Assembly: GCA_013823635.1 (NCBI GenBank)
Contig: PNML01000003.1
Coordinates: 1 to 64,000, forward strand
Length of the DNA: 64,000 nucleotides
Reading direction: 5' to 3'
Origin: Polaromonas sp.
GTDB lineage: Bacteria > Pseudomonadota > Gammaproteobacteria > Burkholderiales > Burkholderiaceae_C
How positions within the stretch are numbered: position 1 is the stretch's first letter; each line of letters starts with the position of its first letter. Shown in pieces: positions 47,475 to 57,261 of the stretch. Made by a program: the position numbers and the translations under genes. The notes under the pieces are model-generated. The model worked only from the letters and a program-made list of their open reading frames with translations, was not told the origin of the DNA and made no database searches.

Positions 47475-48316
47475 GGTGCAGGCGGTCCGGAGGTGGGCAT
47501 GAGGGAAAAATCCCGCTCGAATTTCATCAGGTGCTGGCCACCATCCACCAGCAGCGTGGTGCCGGTGATGGATCGGTTGGCCAGCGCAAAGGCCACGGTG
47601 GCGGCCACGTCTTCGGGGGTGGAGCTGCGCCCCAGCGGCGACAGGCGGTGCAGCGCCTGGAACTGCTCGTCGCTCAGCAGGTGGCTGGTCAGCGTGAGGC
47701 CCGGGGCCACGCCCACCACGCGCACCTGCGGCGCCAGGGCCTGGGCCAGCAAGGTGGTGGCGGCTTCCAGCGCCGCCTTGGACAGGGTGTAGCTGAAAAA
47801 GTCGGGGTTGGGGTTCCACAGCTTTTGGTCCAGCAGGTTCACCACCACGGCGGGCGCTTCGGCTGTGGTTGGGGCGCTGGCCAGCCGGTGGGCGTGCAGG
47901 CACTGCGCCAGCACAATGGCCGCCGCCGTGTTGGCGTGCAGGTGCTTGTCCAGCGCGGCGTAGCCGAAGCTGGCCGCATCGTCGTGCTCGAAGGTGCTGG
48001 CGCTGTTGACCACGGCGTCCACCGTGCCGAAGTGGGCCACCACGTCGGCCCAGAGCTGGCGCACCTGGGCTTCCTCACCCAGGTCGGCAAAAAATGTATG
48101 AAACAGGCCTGCAGCGCTTGACGTATTTGAACAGTCCGCTGCGGTTTTGGCGGCGTCGGCGGCGGACTGCCGGTGGTGGATGGCCACGTTCCAGCCCTGC
48201 TGGGCCAGTGTGAGCGCAATGTCGCGCCCCAGGCGGCGGCCGGCCCCCGTGACCAGCACGGTGCGGCGGCGGCCGGCGGCGGCCGGTGCCGGTGCGGGAG
48301 AGTAGCCTGGGGCCAT
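47471..48316 (-). CDS. Short-chain dehydrogenase, FolM/pteridine reductase-like
   Basis: This 281-residue Rossmann-fold NAD(P)H enzyme has the nucleotide motif VLVTGAGRRLGRDIA; the TGAGRRLG form with two Arg is characteristic of pteridine reductases and FolM. The active-site Tyr and Lys are in FSYTLSKAALEAA. It probably reduces dihydro- or oxidised pterins, consistent with its coupling to folB. At about residues 60-75 the stretch DCSNTSSAAGLFHTFF, between the cofactor-binding strand and ADLGEEAQ, is encoded by AT-rich repeat copy f in the gene's sense. Confidence 0.88.
   Translation of the reverse strand: MAPGYSPAPAPAAAGRRRTVLVTGAGRRLGRDIALTLAQQGWNVAIHHRQSAADAAKTAADCSNTSSAAGLFHTFFADLGEEAQVRQLWADVVAHFGTVDAVVNSASTFEHDDAASFGYAALDKHLHANTAAAIVLAQCLHAHRLASAPTTAEAPAVVVNLLDQKLWNPNPDFFSYTLSKAALEAATTLLAQALAPQVRVVGVAPGLTLTSHLLSDEQFQALHRLSPLGRSSTPEDVAATVAFALANRSITGTTLLVDGGQHLMKFERDFSLMPTSGPPAP
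48088..48145 (-). repeat. AT-rich dispersed repeat, copy f, in frame inside the folM-like gene
   Basis: On the minus strand AATACGTCAAGCGCTGCAGG is followed by CCTGTTTCATACATTTTTT, matching the right half of the family. The encoded peptide NTSSAAGLFH is in the same element frame as the copies in tlyA and cca. The left end is poorly conserved. Confidence 0.6.
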
Positions 48317-48360
48317 TGGGGGAGAATCCGGGGGTGTTTGAACAGCGCCCGAGTGTAACG

Positions 48361-49479
48361 ATGACCCTTGCCCAACGCCTGCAACAGGCCCTCAGTGACC
48401 ACGGTGGCTGGCTGCCTTTTGACGCCTTCATGGCCATGGCCTTGTACGAGCCCGGGCTGGGCTACTACAGCAGCCCCCGGGCCACGTTTGGCCGCATGCC
48501 CGGTGCGGGCAGCGACTTTGTGACCGCGCCTGAGCTGTCGCCCCTGTTTGGCCAAACGCTGGCCCGCCAGGTGCGCCAGGCGTTGCAGGCCACCGGCACC
48601 CGCGAGGTGTGGGAGTTTGGGGCGGGCAGCGGGGCACTTGCTTTTCAAATACTGAAGCAAACAATTGAATCAGATAAAGCGCTGGATGCCAATTGCATTG
48701 AAAAATACACCATCGTGGACCTGTCGGGCACCCTGCGCGAGCGCCAGCGGGCCACGCTGGCCCCCTTTGGCGACCGCGTGCAGTGGGCCGACCAGCTGCC
48801 CCCCGCCCTCAATGGCGTGGTGCTGGGCAACGAGGTGCTCGACGCCATGCCCGTGAAGCTGCTGGCCCGCGTGGGCGGGCAGTGGCACGAGCGCGGCGTG
48901 GCGCAGGCAGACGATGGCCGCTGGGCCTGGGCCGACCGCCCCACCGAGTTGCGCCCCCCGGTGGACATGCCGGGTGAACACGACTGCGTGACCGAAATCC
49001 ACCCCCAGGCCGAAGCTTTTGTGCGCACCCTGGCCGACCACCTGGTGACGGGTGCCGCCTTCCTGATTGATTATGGTTTTCCCGAGAGTGAGTACTACCA
49101 CCCCCAGCGCAGCATGGGCACGCTGGCCTGCCACCACCGCCACCGCCTCGACGACAACCCGCTGGTGGCCGTGGGCGACAAAGACATCACCGCCCACGTC
49201 AACTTCACCGGGGTGGCACTGGCGGCGCAGGACGCCGGGCTGGCGGTGCTGGGCTACACCAGCCAGGCCCGCTTCCTCGTGAACTGCGGGCTGGCCGAGG
49301 TGCTGGACGGATTGCCGCACGACAACACCGGCCTGGCTGCGCGCAGCATGGCGGCCAAACTCATCCACGAGCATGAAATGGGCGAGCTGTTCAAGGTGCT
49401 GGCCCTGGCCCCCGAGGGCAGTGCGCAGGGCTGGTCGCCCATGGGTTTTGCGGTCGGTGACCGCACCCACACACTGTGA
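48361..49479 (+). CDS. MidA/NDUFAF7-like SAM-dependent methyltransferase
   Basis: This 372-residue protein starts MTLAQRLQQALSDHGG. Family segments are MALYEPGLGYYSS, DFVTAPELSPLFG, WEFGAGSGALA (SAM loop), VLGNEVLDAMPVKLL and LIDYGFPESEYYHPQRS. The mitochondrial homologue NDUFAF7/MidA methylates an Arg of complex I subunit NDUFS2; the bacterial substrate is not known. Residues about 100-118 (QILKQTIESDKALDANCIEK), after the SAM loop, are encoded by AT-rich repeat copy g. It is divergent from the folM-like gene and precedes a small DUF2905 gene. Confidence 0.88.
   Translation: MTLAQRLQQALSDHGGWLPFDAFMAMALYEPGLGYYSSPRATFGRMPGAGSDFVTAPELSPLFGQTLARQVRQALQATGTREVWEFGAGSGALAFQILKQTIESDKALDANCIEKYTIVDLSGTLRERQRATLAPFGDRVQWADQLPPALNGVVLGNEVLDAMPVKLLARVGGQWHERGVAQADDGRWAWADRPTELRPPVDMPGEHDCVTEIHPQAEAFVRTLADHLVTGAAFLIDYGFPESEYYHPQRSMGTLACHHRHRLDDNPLVAVGDKDITAHVNFTGVALAAQDAGLAVLGYTSQARFLVNCGLAEVLDGLPHDNTGLAARSMAAKLIHEHEMGELFKVLALAPEGSAQGWSPMGFAVGDRTHTL
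48642..48710 (+). repeat. AT-rich dispersed repeat, copy g, in frame inside the midA-like gene
   Basis: AAGCAAACAATTGAAT is followed by AGATAAAGCGCTGGATGCC and AATTGCATTG. It is in the gene's sense but read one base out of register compared with the copies in tlyA, folM-like, gtsD and cca, so the peptide differs (KALDANC). It shares 15 identical bases with copy e. Confidence 0.7.
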
Positions 49480-49489
49480 ACGCCCCGCC

Positions 49490-49684
49490 ATGATCCGCTG
49501 GATGCTGGTGATTTTTTTGGCGCTGCTGCTCATCAGCTGGTTCACGCCCTTGTTGCAGCGCCTGGGGTTTGGTCGCCTGCCGGGGGACTTCCGGTTCCGG
49601 CTGTTTGGCCGTGAGTGGTTTTTGCCCGTCACCACCACGGTGGTGCTGAGTTTGCTGGCCAGTGCCCTGGCGCGCTGGCTGTAG
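49490..49684 (+). CDS. DUF2905 small membrane protein
   Basis: This 64-residue protein has two membrane segments: MIRWMLVIFLALLLISWFTP and, near the C-terminus, TTVVLSLLASALARWL. The conserved middle RLPGDFRFR is the DUF2905 signature. The ATG lies 10 bases after the midA-like stop, so the two are probably co-transcribed. The family's function is unknown. Confidence 0.9.
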   Translation: MIRWMLVIFLALLLISWFTPLLQRLGFGRLPGDFRFRLFGREWFLPVTTTVVLSLLASALARWL

Positions 49685-49804
49685 GCAGCCATGCCGCTGC
49701 GGTTGGTGCCCCCTTGAAATGCCGGTGGGTGGCGCCAGTTACATACCCGGCTGGGTATCAGGCCCATCCTTCATTTCAACCGCCCACCGCCCAAGAGTTC
49801 CACC

Positions 49805-50254
49805 ATGAGTACCACCGCCAACGCCCCCCTGCATGTGGTGTGCCCGCACTGCCACACCACCAACCGTGTGGCCCAGGCCGACCTGGCTGCCCACCCCACC
49901 TGTGGCAAATGCCAGCAGCCGCTGTTCACCGCCCACCCGCTGGCCCTGGATGAAGCCGGGTTTGAGCGCCACGTCAGCCGCAGCCACCTGCCCGTGCTGG
50001 TGGATTTTTGGGCCCCCTGGTGTGGCCCGTGCCGTGCGATGGCCCCCGCCTTTGAGCAAGCCGCGGCGCAGCTGGAGCCCCGGGTGCGCCTGGTCAAGGT
50101 CAACACCGAAGAAGCCCAGCAGCTGGGTGCCCGGCTCAACATCCGCAGCATTCCCACGCTGGCGCTGTTTGTGGGCGGGCGCGAGGTGGCCCGCCAGGCC
50201 GGTGCCATGGGCGCGGCCGACATCGTGCGCTGGACACGCGCCCAGCTGGGCTGA
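49805..50254 (+). CDS. trxC: Thioredoxin 2
   Basis: This 149-residue thioredoxin has the TrxC-type N-terminal zinc module: VVCPHCHTTN and PTCGKCQQPL supply two CxxC pairs. The thioredoxin fold has active site FWAPWCGPCRAMAP and cis-Pro in SIPTLALF. TrxC reduces protein disulfides and is often induced by oxidative stress; whether OxyR controls it here cannot be seen. It lies upstream of the Ser/Thr kinase gene by 142 bases. Confidence 0.96.
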   Translation: MSTTANAPLHVVCPHCHTTNRVAQADLAAHPTCGKCQQPLFTAHPLALDEAGFERHVSRSHLPVLVDFWAPWCGPCRAMAPAFEQAAAQLEPRVRLVKVNTEEAQQLGARLNIRSIPTLALFVGGREVARQAGAMGAADIVRWTRAQLG

Positions 50255-50396
50255 CCGCCCAGGGCGGGGCGTCTGGTGCCGGCTTGGCCGTGTGGGGCCT
50301 GCGCTGCACGCATTCACACCAACCCGAGCCCAATGTTGGACAATGGGGGCTCCACGAATGGCTTCGTGGGCAGCAAAGGGTTGACTGAGTCCCGCC

Positions 50397-52157
<1,761 letters not shown>

Positions 52158-52183
52158 ACACATGCCGCTGGAATAATGGGGTC

Positions 52184-53266
52184 ATGGTCCAACCCCCAGA
52201 CAAACCCGCCGTCCAGCTGCCCGCCACATCGCCTGTCCCAGCACGTGTCGGGCGGCGCATCCAGATGGTGGACATCGCACGCATGGCCGGGGTGTCCAAC
52301 GCCACGGTGTCGCGGGCCCTCAGCGGCAGTCCCCTCATTCCCCAGGAAACCCGCGACCGCATCACCGAGTTGGCACGGTCCCTCAACTACCGGGTGAACG
52401 CCAGCGCCGCCAACCTGCGCAAGCAGGCGGTGTCCACGGTGGGGGTGGTCATGCTGGGCAGCGCCGAACGCCCTGCGCAGGCGGTGGCAGACCCCTTCAT
52501 CATGGCCATGGTGGCCAGTCTGGCCGATGTGTTGGCCGAGCGCGGCCAGGACATGTTGCTGGCCCGCTGCGGGCCAGACAGGCTGCAAATGCTCCCCGAC
52601 CTGGTCCGCACCGGGCGCGCGGCGGGGGTGGTGGTCATGGGGCAGTGGGTGGCGCATGAGGCCCTCAACGCCATGGCCAGGCAAGGCCTGCCCATGGTGG
52701 TGTGGGGTGCCAGCGTGCCGGGCACGGTGTACCCGGTGGTGGGCAGTGACAACGAGCACGGTGGCTACCTGGCCACGCGCCACCTGTTGGCGCAGGGGTG
52801 CCGACGCATCGCGTATTTGGGCCGGCTGGATCAGCCAGAGTCGGCGCTGCGCCACCGGGGCTACCTGCGGGCGTTGCACGAAGCCGGGGTGGTGGCGGCG
52901 CCCGGGCTGCAACACCCGGTGGACTTTTCCCAGCCCGGGTCACAGGCGGTGGTGGACCAGTGGCTGGCTGACCAGTCCATCCCCGATGGCGTGTTTGCCT
53001 GCAGTGACTTGGTGGCCATGGGTGTGGTCAGTGCGCTGGCGGCGCGCGGGCTGTCGGTGCCCGCCGATGTGAAGCTGGTGGGGTTTGACGATGTGGCCCT
53101 GGCCGCCCATGTGCACCCCAGCCTGACCACCGTGCGCCAGGACATGGCGCTGGCTGCCCGTACGCTGGTGGCCGTGCTGGAGCGGCAGGTGCAAGGCCTG
53201 CCCGATGCGGCCCAGTTGCTCCCCACCACCCTGGTGGTGCGCGACAGCAGCGGCGCTGCCGCCTGA
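52184..53266 (+). CDS. LacI-family transcriptional regulator
   Basis: This 360-residue regulator has an N-terminal extension of about 25 residues. The LacI helix-turn-helix follows (MVDIARMAGVSNATVSRALS, about 29-48) with the hinge helix NASAANLRKQ. The periplasmic-binding-protein-like effector domain runs to the end. It is most likely a sugar-responsive repressor of the downstream porin-glucokinase-gtsABCD genes, because two LacI-type operator palindromes lie between it and the porin gene. Related genes in other Proteobacteria are called GluR or similar; I give no symbol. Confidence 0.92.
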   Translation: MVQPPDKPAVQLPATSPVPARVGRRIQMVDIARMAGVSNATVSRALSGSPLIPQETRDRITELARSLNYRVNASAANLRKQAVSTVGVVMLGSAERPAQAVADPFIMAMVASLADVLAERGQDMLLARCGPDRLQMLPDLVRTGRAAGVVVMGQWVAHEALNAMARQGLPMVVWGASVPGTVYPVVGSDNEHGGYLATRHLLAQGCRRIAYLGRLDQPESALRHRGYLRALHEAGVVAAPGLQHPVDFSQPGSQAVVDQWLADQSIPDGVFACSDLVAMGVVSALAARGLSVPADVKLVGFDDVALAAHVHPSLTTVRQDMALAARTLVAVLERQVQGLPDAAQLLPTTLVVRDSSGAAA

Positions 53267-53373
53267 GCGGTTTTCCCTGGTTCAGTCCGCGCTTGGGTGC
53301 CGCCACGTCCCGTGGTGGTGTCCTGCGGCCAGCTCGCCCCATCGCAGCGGCGTGGGACGGTCTTGGCTGAAAG

Positions 53374-53389
53374 ATGCAAACATTTGCCT
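53374..53389. promoter_or_regulatory. LacI-type operator, distal copy
   Basis: ATGCAAACATTTGCCT is a near palindrome of the GCAAA-N2-TTTGC type bound by LacI/GalR proteins. It lies 107 bases after the lacI-family stop and about 195 bases upstream of the second operator, a spacing that would allow looping. Confidence 0.65.
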
Positions 53390-53568
53390 GAATTTTAGAA
53401 ACGCCATCCATCATGTGGAAAAAGTGCGATGTCATTTTTTCGCAACGAAATTTTGTTACCAATAGTGCATTGAAAAATACCATACAAAACAATCATCTGT
53501 TTGCAGAAATTCATGTTCTGATGTTTGTTACATGAAGGTTACATTTCCGTTGTTTCGGGAAAACCCTG

Positions 53569-53588
53569 TCATGCAAGCGTTTGCATGA
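53569..53588. promoter_or_regulatory. LacI-type operator, proximal copy
   Basis: TCATGCAAGCGTTTGCATGA has perfect 8-base arms (TCATGCAA/TTGCATGA) around a central GCGT and matches the classical GCAANCGNTTGC consensus. It lies 79 bases before the porin ATG, where bound repressor would block the promoter or elongation. Confidence 0.85.
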
Positions 53589-53667
53589 CGGTTCAATACG
53601 GGCACCCCGCTGGTGTGCGTCGTGTGTGCCGGCTGGGAATCGATCAAACCCACACCGGAGACATTCC

Positions 53668-54579
53668 ATGACCGCTTCTCGCAACACCCTGGCCCTGGCT
53701 TCCCTGCTGGCCTGCACCGCCCTGGCCCAGGCTGCGCCCGCGTTCGACGCCAACCTCGAACTCGACACCACCCACACCAACGCCATCGGCGCCACCAAGG
53801 CCAATGCCCGCTCGGGCGGGGTGGACCTGGGTGGCCGCGTCGAATTCAACCTGGGCGCCAAAACCAGCAATGGGGCATCCTTCGTGACTGCACGCGCCAG
53901 CCTGCTGTTGAACAAGAAAGGTGCCTCGGCCGTTGATGACATGTGGGTGCAGTTCGGCAACGCCGCCGCCGACGTCAAGTTGGGCCGCTTTGAAGCCATG
54001 GACCTGTTCCCCCTGGGCAAAGACACGGTGGTGGAACTCAACACCTACGGTGGCTACCAGGCCAACACGCTGCGGGGCCGTTTTGGCAGCGGCATCTTCC
54101 ATGGTGCGTTGGGCCTCAATGCGTCCAGCGCACTGCGGATGGAGTTGGGTCTGGTCGAAACCAAGGACGCCGGTGCGGCCAAAGGTTTCCGGCCCGCCGT
54201 GACCTACACCGCTGGCAAACTCACACTGCGTGGCGGCCTGGAGTCGGTGAAGGTCAACGGTGCCACCGGCACGCAGACCGGCGCGGGTCTGTCGGCGGGT
54301 TATGCCCTGAGCAAGGACACCTCGGTCAACCTGAACTTCGCCAAGAAGAAGGACGACAAATCCGTGGGCCTGAACGCGCTCATCGGCGCGGCCGGCTTGG
54401 GCCTGATCCAGTCCAACGGCGCAGGCACCAACAAGTCCACCACGGTGTACGCGGCCTACACCCTGCCGCTGATGGGCGTCACGGGTGCCACGGTGACCCC
54501 GGCCATCAGCTACGCCAAAGGCCCCGCCGGCAGCCAGGACCAGGTGGCGGTGCGCGTGCGCATCAACTACGCGTTCTGA
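53668..54579 (+). CDS. Outer-membrane porin, probable sugar porin
   Basis: This 303-residue protein has a signal peptide (SLLACTALAQAAPAF). Alternating beta-strand sequence follows, rich in Gly, aromatic and charged residues (LGGRVEFNLGAK, WVQFGNAAADVKLGRF). It ends VRINYAF, with the terminal Phe needed for BAM-dependent insertion. ATG 53668 has CCGGAGA upstream. It resembles the Gram-negative porin_4 type rather than OprB. A role in sugar passage is inferred from the operators and the glucokinase/gtsABCD genes that follow. Confidence 0.85.
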   Translation: MTASRNTLALASLLACTALAQAAPAFDANLELDTTHTNAIGATKANARSGGVDLGGRVEFNLGAKTSNGASFVTARASLLLNKKGASAVDDMWVQFGNAAADVKLGRFEAMDLFPLGKDTVVELNTYGGYQANTLRGRFGSGIFHGALGLNASSALRMELGLVETKDAGAAKGFRPAVTYTAGKLTLRGGLESVKVNGATGTQTGAGLSAGYALSKDTSVNLNFAKKKDDKSVGLNALIGAAGLGLIQSNGAGTNKSTTVYAAYTLPLMGVTGATVTPAISYAKGPAGSQDQVAVRVRINYAF

Positions 54580-54653
54580 TCGCCTTGCGGCCAGTGCCAC
54601 GCGTGTGGCCCTGGCCCTCCCTGTTTCTCCAAGGTCGCTGACACAGCGTTGGG

Positions 54654-54686
54654 CCGGTCAATGCCCCATTGACCGGTCTTTTTTTT
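54654..54686 (+). terminator. Intrinsic terminator after the porin gene
   Basis: CCGGTCAAT (54654-54662) pairs with ATTGACCGG (54668-54676) around GCCCC and is followed by TC and eight T. It separates porin transcription from the glucokinase gene. Confidence 0.9.
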
Positions 54687-54801
54687 AGCCCGTGCGCGGC
54701 GCAGGATTTCGGGTACCGGGGGCACAATGAAGTGAAACCATTCCCCCTGCGCCCCTGCACGGTTGTCGTGCCCGCCAGTCCTTCTCCCTTCCTCATTTTT
54801 C

Positions 54802-55809
54802 ATGGTCGTGAATCCCGTTTTTTCTGCCGCCACCCCTCGCCCCGAAGGCGCCCGCCTGCTGGCCGATGTGGGCGGCACCAACGCCCGTTTTGCCTGGCAG
54901 GCCGGGCCTGGCCAGCCGCCGTCGCGGGTGCGGGTGCTGCCCTGTGCCGATCACCCCAGCCTGCAGACCGCCATGCACGCCTACCTGACGGGGGTGGGGC
55001 TGGGCGTCCCCCGCCAGGTGGCCATCGCCATTGCCAACCCCATCACCGGCGACCAGGTGCGCATGACCAACCACCACTGGTCGTTTTCCCAGCGCGAGGT
55101 CCAGCGCGAGTTTGCCTTGGACACGCTGCTGCTGCTTAATGACTTCACCGCGCTGGCGCTGGCGCTGCCTGCGCTGCCCGCCGGGGACCTGCGACAGGTG
55201 GGCGGTGGCGTGGCCAGGACCGGTGCGGCCTGTGGGCTGGTGGGTGCGGGCACTGGCCTGGGTGTCTCTGGCCTGTTGCCCGACGGACGGGGTGGCTGGG
55301 TTCCCCTGCAAGGCGAGGGCGGGCACGTCACCCTCCCCGCAGAGACGCCGCGCGAGCGTGTGGTGATGGCGGGCTTGCAACGCCGTTACGGCCACGCCTC
55401 GGCCGAGCGCGCGCTGTGCGGCCAGGGGCTGCTGGACACCTGGCACTTGCTGTGCGAGGCCGACGGCGTCAGCAGCCAGCCCTGCACCACACCCGCCGCA
55501 GTCACCGCGGCGGCGCTCGCCGGGCACATTCCCCAGGCGGTGGAGGCGTTGACGCTGTTCTGTGCGCTGCTGGGTTCGGTGGCAGGCAACCTGGCCCTCA
55601 CGCTGGGGGCGCACGGGGGGGTGTACATCGGCGGGGGCATTGTGCCCAGGCTGGGGCCGTGGTTCGATGCCTCGCCGTTTCGCACCCGGTTTGAGGCCAA
55701 GGGGCGTTTCGCCCCCTTGCTGCAAGGCATACCGGTGTGGGTCATCACGGCCGACACGTCGCCCGCGCTGCTGGGCGCGGCGCGGGCCCTGGATGCCGCA
55801 AAGGGCTGA
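54802..55809 (+). CDS. glk: Glucokinase (Glk, bacterial ROK-unrelated type)
   Basis: This 335-residue ATP-dependent glucose kinase has the phosphate motif LLADVGGTNARFAW. NDFTALALALPAL supplies the catalytic Asp (NDF), and LVGAGTGLGVSGLL and GEGGHVTLP are the second and sugar-binding motifs. The start ATG 54802 gives a short N-terminal lead; an in-frame TTG at 54763 is possible, and neither has a strong ribosome binding site. It phosphorylates glucose brought in by the GtsABCD transporter encoded downstream. Confidence 0.93.
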   Translation: MVVNPVFSAATPRPEGARLLADVGGTNARFAWQAGPGQPPSRVRVLPCADHPSLQTAMHAYLTGVGLGVPRQVAIAIANPITGDQVRMTNHHWSFSQREVQREFALDTLLLLNDFTALALALPALPAGDLRQVGGGVARTGAACGLVGAGTGLGVSGLLPDGRGGWVPLQGEGGHVTLPAETPRERVVMAGLQRRYGHASAERALCGQGLLDTWHLLCEADGVSSQPCTTPAAVTAAALAGHIPQAVEALTLFCALLGSVAGNLALTLGAHGGVYIGGGIVPRLGPWFDASPFRTRFEAKGRFAPLLQGIPVWVITADTSPALLGAARALDAAKG

Positions 55810-55853
55810 TGCCTTCAACGGCGCGCCGGTTCGCGGGTTTCCCCCAATGCACT

Positions 55854-55880
55854 CGTTCATTAATTAATTAAAAATGAACG
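55854..55880. promoter_or_regulatory. AT-rich inverted repeat upstream of gtsA
   Basis: CGTTCATT (55854-55861) and AATGAACG (55873-55880) form 8-base arms around AATTAATTAAA. The site lies about 73 bases before the gtsA ATG and 45 bases after the glk stop. It could be a regulator site for the transporter genes. It is unlike the LacI-type operators, so a second regulator would be implied. Its form is seen; its function is not. Confidence 0.45.
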
Positions 55881-55952
55881 CACCCGACGCGCCTTGTGTC
55901 GGGGCCAGCGACAAACCAGGGTCCACCGACCCGCGCACCGGAGACAAACCGA

Positions 55953-57194
55953 ATGAAACTCAACCGAGTCCTGACCGCGGCACTGGCCGCCATTGCCCTG
56001 AACGCCGTGGCCGGCGAAGTCGAGGTCCTGCACTATTGGACGTCGGGTGGCGAGGCCAAGTCCGCCGCCGAGCTGAAAAAAATCATGCAGGCCAAGGGCC
56101 ATGTGTGGAAAGACTTTGCCGTGGCCGGTGGCGGTGGCGACAACGCCGCCACGGTGCTGAAAAGCCGCGTGGTGTCGGGCAACCCGCCCGCTGCCGCGCA
56201 GATCAAAGGCCCCGCCATTCAGGAATGGGCGGCCGAAGGCGTGCTGGCCAACCTGGATGCCGTGGCCAAGGCCGAGAACTGGGACAGCCTGTTGCCCGGC
56301 GTGGTCGCCAACGTGATGAAGCACAAGGGCCATTACGTGGCCGCACCCGTCAACGTGCACCGCGTCAACTGGGTGTGGGCCAACGCCGATGTGCTGAAAA
56401 AGGCCGGTGTGGCGGCCATGCCCAAGACCTTTGACGAGTTTTTTGCCGCCGCCGACAAAATCAAAAAAGCGGGCCTGATTGCCGTGGCCCACGGTGGCCA
56501 GAACTGGCAGGACTTCACCACCTTCGAGTCGGTGGTGCTGGGTGTGGGCGGTGCCAAGTTCTACCAGGATGCGTTGGTCAAGCTCGACCAGAAAGCCCTG
56601 GCCAGCCCGACCATGACCCAATCGCTGGAAACCTTCCGCAAGATCAAGGGCTACACCGACGCGGCCTCACCCGGGCGCGACTGGAACCTGGCCACCGCCA
56701 TGGTCATGCAGGGCAAGGCGGGCTTCCAGTTCATGGGTGACTGGGCCAAGGGTGAGTTTTTGGCCGCTGGCAAGGTGCCGGGCAAAGACTTTTTGTGCGC
56801 CGCAGCCCCCGGCACGGGCAACGCCTTCACCTTCAACGTGGACTCGTTTGCCCTCTACAAGCTGAAAGACGCCGGTGCCCAGAAGGCCCAGGCCGATCTG
56901 GCCGCCGCCATCATGAGCCCTGCCTTCCAGGAGGTGTTCAACCTGAACAAGGGGTCCATCCCGGTGCGCCTGAACATGGACATGGCCAAGTTCGACGACT
57001 GCGCCAAGCTCTCGGCCAAGGACTTTGTGGACACCGCCAAAACCGGTGGTCTGGTGCCCTCGGCCGCCCACGGCATGGCCATCAGCCCAGCGGCTGAAGG
57101 CGCCATCAAGGACGTGGTGAGCCAGTTCTGGAACGACGACAAGGTCAGCGTGGCCGACGCCCAGAAGAAGATCGCTGCCGCCGCCAAGCAGTAA
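55953..57194 (+). CDS. gtsA: Glucose/mannose ABC transporter substrate-binding protein
   Basis: This 413-residue periplasmic protein has a signal peptide (TAALAAIALNAVAGEVEVL). Segments nearly identical in pattern to Pseudomonas GtsA include VLHYWTSGGEAK, KDFAVAGGGGDNAATVLK, NPPAAAQIKGPAIQEW, VNVHRVNWVWAN, AHGGQNWQDFTTFE and LNKGSIPVRLNMDM. It should bind glucose, perhaps mannose, in the periplasm and feed GtsBC. The ATG has GGAG upstream. It is the first of four transporter genes. Confidence 0.92.
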   Translation: MKLNRVLTAALAAIALNAVAGEVEVLHYWTSGGEAKSAAELKKIMQAKGHVWKDFAVAGGGGDNAATVLKSRVVSGNPPAAAQIKGPAIQEWAAEGVLANLDAVAKAENWDSLLPGVVANVMKHKGHYVAAPVNVHRVNWVWANADVLKKAGVAAMPKTFDEFFAAADKIKKAGLIAVAHGGQNWQDFTTFESVVLGVGGAKFYQDALVKLDQKALASPTMTQSLETFRKIKGYTDAASPGRDWNLATAMVMQGKAGFQFMGDWAKGEFLAAGKVPGKDFLCAAAPGTGNAFTFNVDSFALYKLKDAGAQKAQADLAAAIMSPAFQEVFNLNKGSIPVRLNMDMAKFDDCAKLSAKDFVDTAKTGGLVPSAAHGMAISPAAEGAIKDVVSQFWNDDKVSVADAQKKIAAAAKQ

Positions 57195-57261
57195 CGCCAG
57201 CCGGTCTGCGGGCAGGCCCTGGCGCCCACCCGCAGACCCGGTGTTCACCGGAAAGCCTCCC

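Larger units (their letters stand above)
53267..53667 (+). other. AT-rich regulatory intergenic region before the porin gene
   Basis: This 401-base gap is much richer in A+T than its surroundings and contains the two operator palindromes listed separately. A candidate promoter is TTCTGA (53516-53521) and TACATT (53540-53545) with 18-base spacing, just upstream of the second operator, but other hexamer pairs fit as well. No ORF with a credible ribosome binding site was seen. It contains GCATTGAAAAATAC, also present in repeat copy g, which could be a fragment of that family or chance. Confidence 0.6.

Noticed and set aside
53455-53490. Possible eleventh copy of the AT-rich repeat upstream of the porin gene
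   Set aside because: It shares GCATTGAAAAATAC with copy g, but the AAGCGCT core and ATAGC end are missing; in an AT-rich intergenic region this may be chance.
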